This document shows positions 17,668 through 27,834 of a stretch of DNA of 64,000 nucleotides, piece after piece (position 1 is the first letter of the stretch; the number at the start of each line of letters is the position of its first letter). Made by a program: the position numbers and the translations under genes. The notes under the pieces were generated by a model. That model worked only from the letters and a program-made list of their open reading frames with translations, searched no databases and was not told the DNA's origin. This DNA is from Pseudomonas viridiflava (GTDB lineage Bacteria > Pseudomonadota > Gammaproteobacteria > Pseudomonadales > Pseudomonadaceae): positions 62,001 through 126,000 of the forward strand of contig NZ_UWFA01000289.1 in NCBI RefSeq assembly GCF_900601905.1, written 5' to 3'.

Positions 17668-18374
17668 ACGGCTCTCTGCCTGCCTTCTGGGCAGTGATCC
17701 CCGCCGCGGGCGTTGGTGCCCGAATGGCCGCAGACCGTCCCAAGCAGTATCTGCAATGGGGTGGCCTGACAATTCTTGAACACAGCCTGCTTTGTTTTCT
17801 TGATCATCCCCGTTTGAAGGGACTGGTGATCAGTCTGGCTGTGGATGACCCTTACTGGCCCGAACTGCCTTGTGCGCTGGATTCACGTATTGCGCGGGTG
17901 GCGGGTGGCAAGGAGCGTGCGGACTCGGTGCTCAATGCGCTGCTGCATCTGCACGCGCAGGGGGCTGATGACGATGACTGGGTGCTGGTCCATGATGCGG
18001 CCCGCCCCAATCTGGCCCGCTCCGACCTGGATAATCTGCTGGCTGAGCTGGCGGATGATCCGGTTGGCGGCCTGTTGGCGGTGCCTGCCCGTGACACCCT
18101 CAAGCGCGTCGGCGCCGATGGCCGGGTTGTCGAAACCATTGACCGCAGCCAGATCTGGCAGGCTTACACGCCGCAGATGTTTCGTCTCGGCGCGCTGCAC
18201 CGGGCATTGGCCGATGGGCTGGTGTCGGATGTTGCGATCACCGACGAAGCTTCTGCTATCGAATGGGCGGGGCAGTCGCCACGCCTGATCGAAGGTCGCT
18301 CCGATAACATCAAAGTCACCCGGCCTGAAGATCTCGAGTGGTTGCGGCAGAGGCGTGTCGAGTTCAACCGCTGA
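17664..18374 (+). CDS. ispD: 2-C-methyl-D-erythritol 4-phosphate cytidylyltransferase IspD
   Basis: IspD transfers CMP from CTP to methylerythritol phosphate in the non-mevalonate isoprenoid pathway. The 236-residue protein opens with the nucleotide-binding signature PAAGVGARM and PKQY, and carries VLVHDAARP and the conserved ITDEASAIE segment. It is translationally coupled to ftsB. Unlike in E. coli, ispF is not adjacent but lies about 3.2 kb downstream, after the formaldehyde genes. Confidence 0.96.
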   Translation: MNGSLPAFWAVIPAAGVGARMAADRPKQYLQWGGLTILEHSLLCFLDHPRLKGLVISLAVDDPYWPELPCALDSRIARVAGGKERADSVLNALLHLHAQGADDDDWVLVHDAARPNLARSDLDNLLAELADDPVGGLLAVPARDTLKRVGADGRVVETIDRSQIWQAYTPQMFRLGALHRALADGLVSDVAITDEASAIEWAGQSPRLIEGRSDNIKVTRPEDLEWLRQRRVEFNR

Positions 18375-18391
18375 TACGGCTTGGATATCTT

Positions 18392-18481
18392 CCGTGGCAG
18401 CGAGCTTGCTCGCGAAGGTGGTACATCCGCTAAGTTATTTAAGGCACAAACATCGTCTTCGCGAGCAAGCTCGCTCCCACA
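18392..18481. repeat. REPIN: inverted pair of REP palindromes
   Basis: Two copies of the GCGAGCTTGCTCGCGAAG class (about 18394-18417 and 18457-18480) lie in inverted orientation between ispD and the convergent LysR gene. Confidence 0.85.
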
Positions 18482-18505
18482 GTTTATGTTTATGTGTCAG
18501 ACCCC

Positions 18506-19396
18506 CTACCGATACTCATCCCGCATCGCCAACCCCTCTTTCAGAAAATCCACCAGCTTGCGCACTTTCGGCGACAGGTGTCGCTGCTGCGGGTACAGCG
18601 CCCAGACGGCGGTATTGGGCGGTTGATGGCTGTCGAGCAGGGAGATCAGGGCCCCGCTGTGCAAATGCTCCAGTACGTAATAGTCCGGTAACTGACAAAT
18701 ACCCAGGCCATGCAGCGTTGCATCAAGCACAGCCTGGCCGCTGTTGCAGCGCCAGTTGCCCTGGACTCGCTGTGAAAATTCGCGTCCGTTCTGCTGGAGT
18801 AGCCAGGTGTCACTGCTGCCAATCAGGCAATTGTGGCGACTCAGCTCCGACAGACTGTGCGGCCGACCGTATCGCTCAAGGTAGGAGGGGGAGGCGCACA
18901 GATACATCCGGCGCGGCGCCAGGCGTGTGGCGACCAGCCTTGAGTCCTGCAGCCGACCCAGCCGAATCGCCAGGTCCAGGCCTTGAACCATATCCAGCGT
19001 CTGGTTGCTCAATTCGATGTCGACCCGAATCTGCGGATACAGATCCATGAACCGAGTCACCAGCGGCGCGATGAATCGCTCGCCATAAGCAACCGCGCAG
19101 GTCATGCGCAGCAGGCCCTTGGGTTCGCTGGCCAGATCGCCAACGGCTCGCAGCGCCTCTTCGCGACCATCTTGAAGACGCTGGCAGTGATGCAGAAAAG
19201 TCTGCCCGGCCTCGGTCAGCGCGACTCGACGCGTGCTGCGATACAGCAAGCGGGCTTGCAGGCGTTCTTCCAGGCGAGCGATCTGGCGGCTGATGTGGGA
19301 TGAGGAAACACCCATCTTCTCGGCAGCGGCAGTGAATTGCCCGCATTCGGCCACGGCGACAAACTCATCCAGGCCTTCCCAGCGGTTGGTGTACAT
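18506..19396 (-). CDS. LysR-family transcriptional regulator, divergent from frmA
   Basis: A 296-residue LysR-type regulator. The N-terminal winged HTH begins WEGLDEFVAVAECGQFTAAAEKMGVSSSHISRQ in three short overlapping elements, followed by the effector-binding domain (about 95-290). The start is placed at 19396 (MYTNRWEG) because family members begin just before the HTH; an upstream codon at 19450 would add 18 unconserved residues. It is transcribed away from frmA across a 106-bp gap, so control of frmA-fghA and itself is a reasonable inference. The inducer is unknown to me. Confidence 0.85.
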   Translation of the reverse strand: MYTNRWEGLDEFVAVAECGQFTAAAEKMGVSSSHISRQIARLEERLQARLLYRSTRRVALTEAGQTFLHHCQRLQDGREEALRAVGDLASEPKGLLRMTCAVAYGERFIAPLVTRFMDLYPQIRVDIELSNQTLDMVQGLDLAIRLGRLQDSRLVATRLAPRRMYLCASPSYLERYGRPHSLSELSRHNCLIGSSDTWLLQQNGREFSQRVQGNWRCNSGQAVLDATLHGLGICQLPDYYVLEHLHSGALISLLDSHQPPNTAVWALYPQQRHLSPKVRKLVDFLKEGLAMRDEYR

Positions 19397-19400
19397 CTGA

Positions 19401-20615
<1,215 letters not shown>

Positions 20616-20620
20616 AAGCA

Positions 20621-20700
20621 GCGGCAAGCTGCAAGCGGCAAGCCACTAGAAGCTCATGCGCCTCTTGAAGCTCGTCACTTGAAGCTTGCCGCTGGGAGTT
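20621..20700. repeat. Palindromic intergenic repeat between frmA and fghA
   Basis: CAGCGGCAAGCTGCAAG near 20623 is mirrored by CTTGAAGCTTGCCGCTG near 20680-20696. This AAGCTGCAAG-type element is common between Pseudomonas genes and differs from the other REP classes in this window. Confidence 0.6.
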
Positions 20701-20707
20701 CACGACC

Positions 20708-21553
20708 ATGGCTCTAGAGAATATTTCCTGCCAGAAAAGCTTTGGCGGTTGGCACAAACGTTACCGACACCGCTCCGACGTGCTGGGCTGCGACATGGTG
20801 TTTGCCGTCTATCTGCCGCCGCAGGCAGAACTGGGTGGCAAGTTGCCGGTCGTTTATTGGCTTTCAGGCCTGACCTGCACCGATGAAAACTTCATGCACA
20901 AAGCCGCGGCGCTGCGGGTTGCCGCCGAGCTTGGGCTGATTATTGTCGCCCCGGACACCAGTCCGCGCGGGCCGGATGTGGCGGACGATCCCGACGGCGC
21001 TTGGGATTTCGGCCTGGGTGCCGGGTTTTACCTCAATGCGACGCAGGAGCCTTGGGCCCGGCATTACCAAATGCACGATTACGTGGTCAATGAGCTTCCG
21101 GCGCTGGTCGAAGAGCATTTCCCTGCTTCTCAGGTGCGAGGCATTAGCGGCCATTCCATGGGCGGTCACGGTGCATTGGTGTGCGCGCTACGCAATCCTG
21201 GGCGTTATCAATCGGTCTCCGCGTTTTCGCCGATCAGCAACCCGATGGATTGCCCGTGGGGGCAGAAGGCTTTCTCCCACTACCTGGGTGAAGAGCGTTC
21301 CCGTTGGCGTGAATGGGATGCCAGCGTATTGATCGCCACGGCCAGCGAAAAGCTGCCGATCCTGGTGGATCAGGGCGATCGGGATGATTTCCTTGTTGAG
21401 CAGCTCAAGCCTGAAAGCCTGGTGCAAGCCGCCAAGGCAGCCGGTCATCCTCTGACTTTGCGCATGCAGCCGGGTTACGACCACAGCTATTTCTTCATCG
21501 CCAGCTTCATCGAAGACCACCTTCGTCATCATGGCGACGCCTTGAACGCCTAA
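20708..21553 (+). CDS. fghA: S-formylglutathione hydrolase
   Basis: This esterase hydrolyses S-formylglutathione to formate and glutathione, completing glutathione-dependent formaldehyde detoxification. The 281-residue alpha/beta hydrolase has the nucleophile serine in GHSMGGHGA (about residue 149) and the conserved GLTCTDENF segment near the N-terminus. The Asp of the triad is expected in DQGDRDDF and the His in GYDHSYFF. It is paired with frmA upstream, and the terminator immediately downstream ends at the ispF start codon. Confidence 0.95.
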   Translation: MALENISCQKSFGGWHKRYRHRSDVLGCDMVFAVYLPPQAELGGKLPVVYWLSGLTCTDENFMHKAAALRVAAELGLIIVAPDTSPRGPDVADDPDGAWDFGLGAGFYLNATQEPWARHYQMHDYVVNELPALVEEHFPASQVRGISGHSMGGHGALVCALRNPGRYQSVSAFSPISNPMDCPWGQKAFSHYLGEERSRWREWDASVLIATASEKLPILVDQGDRDDFLVEQLKPESLVQAAKAAGHPLTLRMQPGYDHSYFFIASFIEDHLRHHGDALNA

Positions 21554-21567
21554 AGTAGGTAGAATCA

Positions 21568-21596
21568 CGCCCTGACTTTTTTCAGGGCGTTTTTTT
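21568..21596 (+). terminator. Terminator after fghA, abutting the ispF start codon
   Basis: CGCCCTGA / TCAGGGCG form an 8-bp stem with loop CTTTTT, followed by seven Ts that run directly into the ispF ATG at 21597. A TAGAAT hexamer at 21560-21565 could be the -10 of an ispF promoter, which would put its start inside this hairpin. Confidence 0.8.
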
Positions 21597-22070
21597 ATGC
21601 GTATTGGCCATGGCTACGATGTGCACCGTTTCGCCGAAGGCGATTTCATCACCTTGGGCGGCGTGCGGATTGCACACGGTTTCGGCCTGCTGGCTCATTC
21701 CGATGGCGACGTGCTGTTGCACGCCTTGAGTGACGCCTTGCTCGGCGCTGCTGCACTTGGCGATATCGGCAAGCACTTCCCCGATACTGATCCGCAATTC
21801 AAGGGTGCTGACAGCCGCGCGCTGCTGCGTCACGTGATGGCGCTGGTCCTGAGTAAAGGCTGGAAGGTCGGCAACGTCGACGCAACGATCGTCGCCCAGG
21901 CACCCAAGATGGCCCCTCATATCGAATCCATGCGTGCGTTGATCGCCGAGGATCTGCAGGTCGAGCTCGATCAAGTGAACGTTAAAGCCACCACCACTGA
22001 AAAGCTCGGCTTCGTGGGCCGCGAAGAAGGCATTGCCGTTCATGCCGTCGCGCTGTTGCTGTCCGCATGA
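21597..22070 (+). CDS. ispF: 2-C-methyl-D-erythritol 2,4-cyclodiphosphate synthase IspF
   Basis: IspF cyclises CDP-methylerythritol 2-phosphate in the non-mevalonate isoprenoid pathway. The 157-residue protein starts [12 protein letters not shown], the family signature with the Asp and His zinc ligands, and contains [12 protein letters not shown] and the [10 protein letters not shown] segment. The start is firm because conservation begins at residue 1, yet there is no Shine-Dalgarno sequence: the seven bases before ATG are the T-run of a terminator. truD overlaps the 3' end by 4 bases. Confidence 0.96.
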   Translation: MRIGHGYDVHRFAEGDFITLGGVRIAHGFGLLAHSDGDVLLHALSDALLGAAALGDIGKHFPDTDPQFKGADSRALLRHVMALVLSKGWKVGNVDATIVAQAPKMAPHIESMRALIAEDLQVELDQVNVKATTTEKLGFVGREEGIAVHAVALLLSA

Positions 22071-23112
22071 CCGAAACCGAACTGCTGGGCCCGTGCGCGT
22101 ACGGCGCTGCACTGGGCAGTGCTGTGCTCAAAGCCACTGCCGAAGATTTCCAGGTCGATGAAGTGCTCGACATTCCGCTGTCCGGCGATGGCGAGCACCT
22201 TTGGCTGTGGGTCGAGAAACGTGGCCTGAATACTGAAGAAGCCGCCCGCCGCCTGGCTCGCGCCGCTGGTGTGCAGCTGCGGACTGTCAGTTACGCGGGC
22301 CTTAAAGACCGTCAGGCGTTGACCCGTCAGTGGTTCAGCATTCAGCTGCCGGGCAAGGCCGATCCGGATATGTCGGCGGCTGAAAATGAAACCCTGAAGA
22401 TCCTGAAAAGCACCCGTCACAAGCGAAAATTGCAGCGCGGTGCCCATGCGGCCAACGGCTTTACCTTGCGCCTGACCCAGCTCAATGCCGACAAGGACGC
22501 CCTGCAGCTGCGGCTGGAGGCGATCGCCCGGGCGGGCATCCCGAATTACTTCGGTGCCCAGCGTTTCGGCTATCAGGGTGGCAACCTCGGCGAGGCCCGT
22601 GACTATGCGTCGCGTCAGGCATTGCCGGAACAGCGGGCAGTGCGTTCGCGCCTGTTGTCCACGGCGCGCAGCTACCTGTTCAACCAAGTACTGGCCGCCC
22701 GCGTCGCCGATGGCTCGTGGCAGCACGCTCAAGTTGGCGACCTGCTGGCGTTCACTGACAGCCGCAGTTTTTTTCCGGCAGGTATCGAGGAGTGCAGTGA
22801 TCCGCGGCTGGCGATTCTCGATCTGCATCCCACCGGTCCGCAATGGGGGGCAGGTCCATCGCCGGCTACCGGGGCGACTGCTCAGCTGGAGAACGACGTC
22901 GCTGAACGCGAATCCGCGTTGCGCGACTGGCTGACAAGAGCGGGAATGGAACACGAACGTCGCATCCTGCGGCTGCCCATTGGCGGGTTGACGTGGCATT
23001 ATCCCGAGCCTGACATTCTGCAACTGGAATTCGTCCTTCCGGCCGGATGCTTCGCCACCGCTTTGGTGCGCGAGCTCGTTGATCTGGTCCCGGTTGGGCA
23101 CACGGACAGCCC

Positions 23113-23125
<13 letters not shown>
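22067..23125 (+). CDS. truD: tRNA pseudouridine(13) synthase TruD
   Basis: TruD converts U13 of tRNA-Glu to pseudouridine. The 352-residue protein carries the catalytic motif YAGLKDR with Asp81, the F-x-V-x-E segment near residue 30, and the TruD insertion domain (about 155-300) containing NYFGAQRFG upstream of it. It overlaps ispF by 4 bases and surE by 13 bases, in the conserved ispF-truD-surE-pcm-nlpD-rpoS order. Confidence 0.95.
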
Positions 23126-24539
<1,414 letters not shown>

Positions 24540-24718
24540 GTGGTTTCACGTCAGAACTGAATTCTGATCAACGCGGCCGGTCTATCACCTGTCGCAGCGC
24601 TCGCTTTACAGGCGGCAAAAGATTTCAGGTCGGATTTCAAGCAGTTAAGCAGAGTTGCCTGCCGCTAATGCGGCACAATAGGCACCTTAAATTCAGTCAC
24701 CAGTAAAGGGAGTGGCGG

Positions 24719-25570
24719 GTGAGTCGTACAGTCATTCGGCAGCGAAGTTTTTCCAAAGGTTTTCAACGGCTGTTGATTGGCGTGGCACTCAGTGTCCTCT
24801 TGGTCGGTTGCTCCAGCTCGCCTTCCGGCGGCGTGCGCGTCGTGGATCGCAACAGCAATGCTGCGCCTGCGCGGCCCACCGTGACCACCGGCCAGTACGT
24901 CGTGCGCCGTGGCGACACGCTGTTCTCCATTGCCTTCCGTTATGGTTGGGACTACAAGGCGCTGGCGGCGCGCAATCAGATCCCCGAGCCTTATACGATC
25001 CGTCCGGGTCAGACGATTCGCTTTGACGGGCGTTCAAATTCAACATCGTCAGGTGTGGCTGTCGTGCCGGGTCGTGGATCGACTACCACCTCTACGCAGA
25101 CCAGTGCTTCGGGCTCGGTCAAGACCACCGTGATTTCCAAGCCGGTCGCTACCGTTCCCTCTGTGTCCGCGCCTCCGCCTGGCCCGGCCGGGCCCGCTCC
25201 GAAGGGTTGGACATGGCCGTCCAACGGCGTGTTGATTGGAAAATTCTCTTCAAACGGTAGTTTGAATAAAGGAATTGATATCGCTGGAGATTTGGGACAG
25301 CCTGTTTTGGCTGCATCTGATGGTTCGGTTGTCTACGCCGGGAGTGGCTTGCGGGGCTACGGCGAATTGGTCATCATCAAACACAGCGATACCTACGTAA
25401 GCGCTTACGGTCACAACCGTAGGCTGTTGGTCCGGGAGGGACAACAGGTCAAGGCAGGGCAGACGATTGCCGAGATGGGGTCAACGGGAACTGACCGGGT
25501 GAAGCTGCATTTTGAGATTCGCCGCCAGGGTAAACCTGTAGATCCGCTGCAATTCCTGCCGCGTCGTTGA
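24719..25570 (+). CDS. nlpD: Lipoprotein NlpD: LysM plus degenerate LytM domain
   Basis: NlpD activates the septal amidase AmiC during daughter cell separation. The 283-residue protein starts at GTG 24719. It has a lipoprotein signal with lipobox LLVGC (lipidated Cys31), one LysM peptidoglycan-binding domain (about 60-102), a Pro/Ser/Thr-rich linker and a C-terminal M23/LytM domain (about 170-283). Key zinc ligands look lost: the usual His is replaced in NKGIDIAG, and KLHFEIR replaces HLHF. This matches the activator class rather than an active peptidase. The segment 25236-25335 is unusually AT-rich. Confidence 0.94.
   Translation: MSRTVIRQRSFSKGFQRLLIGVALSVLLVGCSSSPSGGVRVVDRNSNAAPARPTVTTGQYVVRRGDTLFSIAFRYGWDYKALAARNQIPEPYTIRPGQTIRFDGRSNSTSSGVAVVPGRGSTTTSTQTSASGSVKTTVISKPVATVPSVSAPPPGPAGPAPKGWTWPSNGVLIGKFSSNGSLNKGIDIAGDLGQPVLAASDGSVVYAGSGLRGYGELVIIKHSDTYVSAYGHNRRLLVREGQQVKAGQTIAEMGSTGTDRVKLHFEIRRQGKPVDPLQFLPRR
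25236..25335 (+). promoter_or_regulatory. Probable rpoS promoter region inside nlpD
   Basis: This stretch of nlpD switches to codons that are rare in the neighbouring genes (TCT, TCA, AGT, AAT, GGA, ATT, TTG) and is visibly AT-rich. It lies about 340-435 bp before the rpoS start, where rpoS promoters are reported inside the upstream gene in E. coli and Pseudomonas. I infer overlap of coding and promoter function and cannot point to certain -35/-10 boxes. Confidence 0.45.
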
Positions 25571-25671
25571 TTGTTGCCAGCCCGTTCCTGACGTAGAGGG
25601 ACGGGCTCAAGCGTTGCCATGGAATTGGCGTCGCTGGAGCTTGAGGTCGAACTCACCAAAGGACTATAACA

Positions 25672-26676
25672 ATGGCTCTCAGCAAAGAAGCGCCGGAGTT
25701 TGACATCGACGACGAGGTTCTCCTTATGGAAGCCGACATCGATCTGGACTCTGACGTAAAGCAGAAACCTGCGGCCTCTGCCACTCGTGCCAAGGCCAGA
25801 AACTCCACAGCGCTCAAGCAGCATAAATATATCGATTACACTCGGGCACTCGATGCCACGCAGTTGTATCTCAATGAAATCGGTTTTTCTCCCCTGCTGA
25901 CACCGGAAGAAGAAGTCCATTTTGCGCGTCTTTCGCAAAAGGGTGATCCGGCCGGACGCAAGCGCATGATCGAGAGCAATCTGCGGCTGGTGGTGAAAAT
26001 CGCCAGGCGCTACGTCAACCGCGGGTTGTCATTGCTCGACCTCATCGAAGAGGGCAACCTGGGGCTGATCCGGGCGGTCGAGAAATTCGATCCGGAGCGT
26101 GGTTTCCGCTTCTCTACCTACGCGACTTGGTGGATCCGTCAGACCATCGAGCGTGCCATCATGAATCAGACCCGAACCATTCGGTTGCCGATTCATGTGG
26201 TCAAAGAACTCAACGTCTACTTGCGTGCTGCGCGTGAGTTGACGCAGAAACTCGATCACGAACCCTCTCCGGAAGAAATCGCCAACCTGCTTGAAAAACC
26301 GGTGGGCGAGGTCAAGCGCATGCTTGGGCTTAATGAGCGGGTTTCCTCGGTGGATGTCTCCCTGGGGCCTGACTCTGACAAGACCCTGCTGGACACCCTG
26401 ACGGACGATCGCCCGACTGACCCGTGCGAACTCCTGCAGGACGATGACCTGTCCCAGAGCATCGATCAGTGGCTGTCCGAGCTGACCGACAAGCAACGGG
26501 AAGTCGTCATAAGGCGTTTCGGCTTGCGCGGTCACGAGAGCAGTACTCTGGAAGATGTAGGGCTGGAAATCGGCCTGACCCGTGAGCGCGTCCGGCAAAT
26601 CCAGGTTGAAGGCCTTAAGCGCCTTCGCGAAATCCTTGAAAAAAATGGCCTGTCCAGTGAATCGCTGTTTCAGTGA
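25672..26676 (+). CDS. rpoS: RNA polymerase sigma factor RpoS
   Basis: RpoS is the stationary-phase and general stress sigma factor. The 334-residue protein has sigma region 1.2/2 (about 55-165, including [18 protein letters not shown] and the -10-recognition segment [16 protein letters not shown]), region 3 (about 170-245) and region 4 (about 255-325) with the [22 protein letters not shown]. It follows nlpD by 101 bp. The downstream terminator is at 26741-26771, followed by rsmZ, linking it physically to the Gac/Rsm system. Confidence 0.98.
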   Translation: MALSKEAPEFDIDDEVLLMEADIDLDSDVKQKPAASATRAKARNSTALKQHKYIDYTRALDATQLYLNEIGFSPLLTPEEEVHFARLSQKGDPAGRKRMIESNLRLVVKIARRYVNRGLSLLDLIEEGNLGLIRAVEKFDPERGFRFSTYATWWIRQTIERAIMNQTRTIRLPIHVVKELNVYLRAARELTQKLDHEPSPEEIANLLEKPVGEVKRMLGLNERVSSVDVSLGPDSDKTLLDTLTDDRPTDPCELLQDDDLSQSIDQWLSELTDKQREVVIRRFGLRGHESSTLEDVGLEIGLTRERVRQIQVEGLKRLREILEKNGLSSESLFQ

Positions 26677-26740
26677 TAGCTGTCTCGGAGATCGATAACG
26701 ACGGTCTGCTGTTTTAAGTCCGTTTGTGCATCCGCTCATG

Positions 26741-26771
26741 AAAACACCCCGATTCGGGGTGTTTTTTTGTG
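26741..26771 (+). terminator. Rho-independent terminator of rpoS
   Basis: AAAACACCCCG / CGGGGTGTTTT form an 11-bp stem around ATT, with the T-run continuing to 26767. Confidence 0.9.
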
Positions 26772-26873
26772 TGCCATACGCAATCAGGCGGCCAAGGCAA
26801 TCGTCGTCTCCTCGGCAGGCGGCTCGGGTTAAACGCCGCCCAGACTTTTTGTTTATGTAATTGATATTTTGCC

Positions 26874-26891
26874 TGTAGGCCTTTGCTTACC
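26874..26891 (+). promoter_or_regulatory. GacA upstream activating sequence of rsmZ
   Basis: TGTAGG-CCTTTG-CTTACC matches the GacA-box consensus TGTAAG-N6-CTTACA with the exact 6-6-6 spacing and two mismatches. Its centre is about 178 bp before the proposed rsmZ start, close to the spacing known for rsmZ in P. fluorescens CHA0. The 26935-27025 stretch between it and the promoter is strongly AT-rich. Confidence 0.8.
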
Positions 26892-27027
26892 CGTTTTGTA
26901 AGTTTCCGGGAAAACCACGGTGGAATAATGCCGTATGCATGTAGGTGGTATTCCCAACTTAATGATTTTAAAGTAATTATTTTTTTCACGGGTTTTTTAG
27001 CTGGAATTTTTTGAAAGGTTTTGGTGG

Positions 27028-27055
27028 TTGTCCTGCCCGTAAAAAACACTAGTAT
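27028..27055 (+). promoter_or_regulatory. rsmZ core promoter
   Basis: TTGTCC (27028-27033) and TAGTAT (27050-27055) are separated by 16 bp, giving a transcription start near 27061-27062, just at the first RsmZ hairpin. Confidence 0.7.
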
Positions 27056-27060
27056 CTGAA

Positions 27061-27193
27061 CTGTGCCGACGGACCGGCACAGGCCGTCAAGGAGGACAGC
27101 CAAGGACATCGCAGGATGCGATTCATCAGGATGATGAAGAAAGGGAATAGAGGGATTAAGCAGAAACGGGGGCGGGTCACACCGCCCCTTTTT
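27061..27193 (+). ncRNA. rsmZ: Small regulatory RNA RsmZ
   Basis: RsmZ sequesters the translational repressors RsmA/RsmE (CsrA family) and is activated by the GacS/GacA system. Eight GGA triplets occur in about 100 bases. Several sit in hairpin loops: CTGTGCCG-ACGGAC-CGGCACAG (27061-27082), GTC-AAGGAG-GAC, ATCGC-AGGAT-GCGAT and TTCATC-AGGAT-GATGAA. The RNA ends in a terminator at 27168-27193. The location between rpoS and fdxA is the known Pseudomonas rsmZ position. Exact ends are inferred. Confidence 0.92.
27168..27193 (+). terminator. rsmZ terminator
   Basis: GGGGCGG / CCGCCCC stem with loop GTCACA followed by TTTTT. Confidence 0.9.
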
Positions 27194-27230
27194 ATCGCCC
27201 GTAAGAACGTATCGAGCCAATGCGGCCCAC

Positions 27231-27256
27231 AAAAAAAGGCCCGCTAGGGGCCTTTT
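27231..27256 (-). terminator. Rho-independent terminator of fdxA
   Basis: AAAAGGCCC / GGGCCTTTT form a 9-bp stem; on the minus strand it is followed by a run of Ts. It separates the convergent rsmZ and fdxA transcripts. Confidence 0.85.
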
Positions 27257-27271
27257 CAGCCAGCGAGAGCG

Positions 27272-27595
27272 TTAGCGTTCCAGGTCTGCAATCTTTCCTG
27301 GTTTACCATCCCACTCTGCTGCATCTTCCATGGCGTCTTTCTTCTCGGTGATGTTCGGCCAAACGTCCGCGAGCTCAGCGTTGAGCTCGATGAAGTTTTC
27401 CATCCCTGCAGGGATTTCATCTTCCGAGAAAATGGCCTGGGCAGGGCATTCAGGCTCGCAGAGCGCGCAATCGATGCACTCGTCCGGGTGAATCACCAGG
27501 AAGTTCGGGCCTTCGTAAAAGCAGTCCACCGGACAGACTTCTACGCAGTCGGTGTACTTGCACTTGATGCAGTTGTCGGTGACGACGAAGGTCAT
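27272..27595 (-). CDS. fdxA: Seven-iron ferredoxin FdxA
   Basis: A 107-residue ferredoxin with one [3Fe-4S] and one [4Fe-4S] cluster. The N-terminal cysteines are in [14 protein letters not shown] and the second set in [12 protein letters not shown]. The start is at 27595 ([11 protein letters not shown]), where family members begin. It is convergent with rsmZ and lies downstream of mutS on the same strand, separated by 239 bp with no other gene. Confidence 0.95.
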   Translation of the reverse strand: MTFVVTDNCIKCKYTDCVEVCPVDCFYEGPNFLVIHPDECIDCALCEPECPAQAIFSEDEIPAGMENFIELNAELADVWPNITEKKDAMEDAAEWDGKPGKIADLER

Positions 27596-27834
27596 TTCTA
27601 ATTCTCTCCTCAGGCGGCGGCAACAGCAGAGCCCTTCGGTAGAGGGTTGCCGGGTTCGGGAATTCTCCCACGCCGTGTGAAAACACATGCATTAGGTCAA
27701 CGGTGCGCACGGCAGATCGACTGCACGACGTTCGACCCTTGGGTTCGCTACGTTTTCACGCGGCTCGGATCTATCGCTAAAAGCTGCCAGCATCTCAAAC
27801 CGCGCGGGATTCTAACAGCTTGTTACGGATCTCG

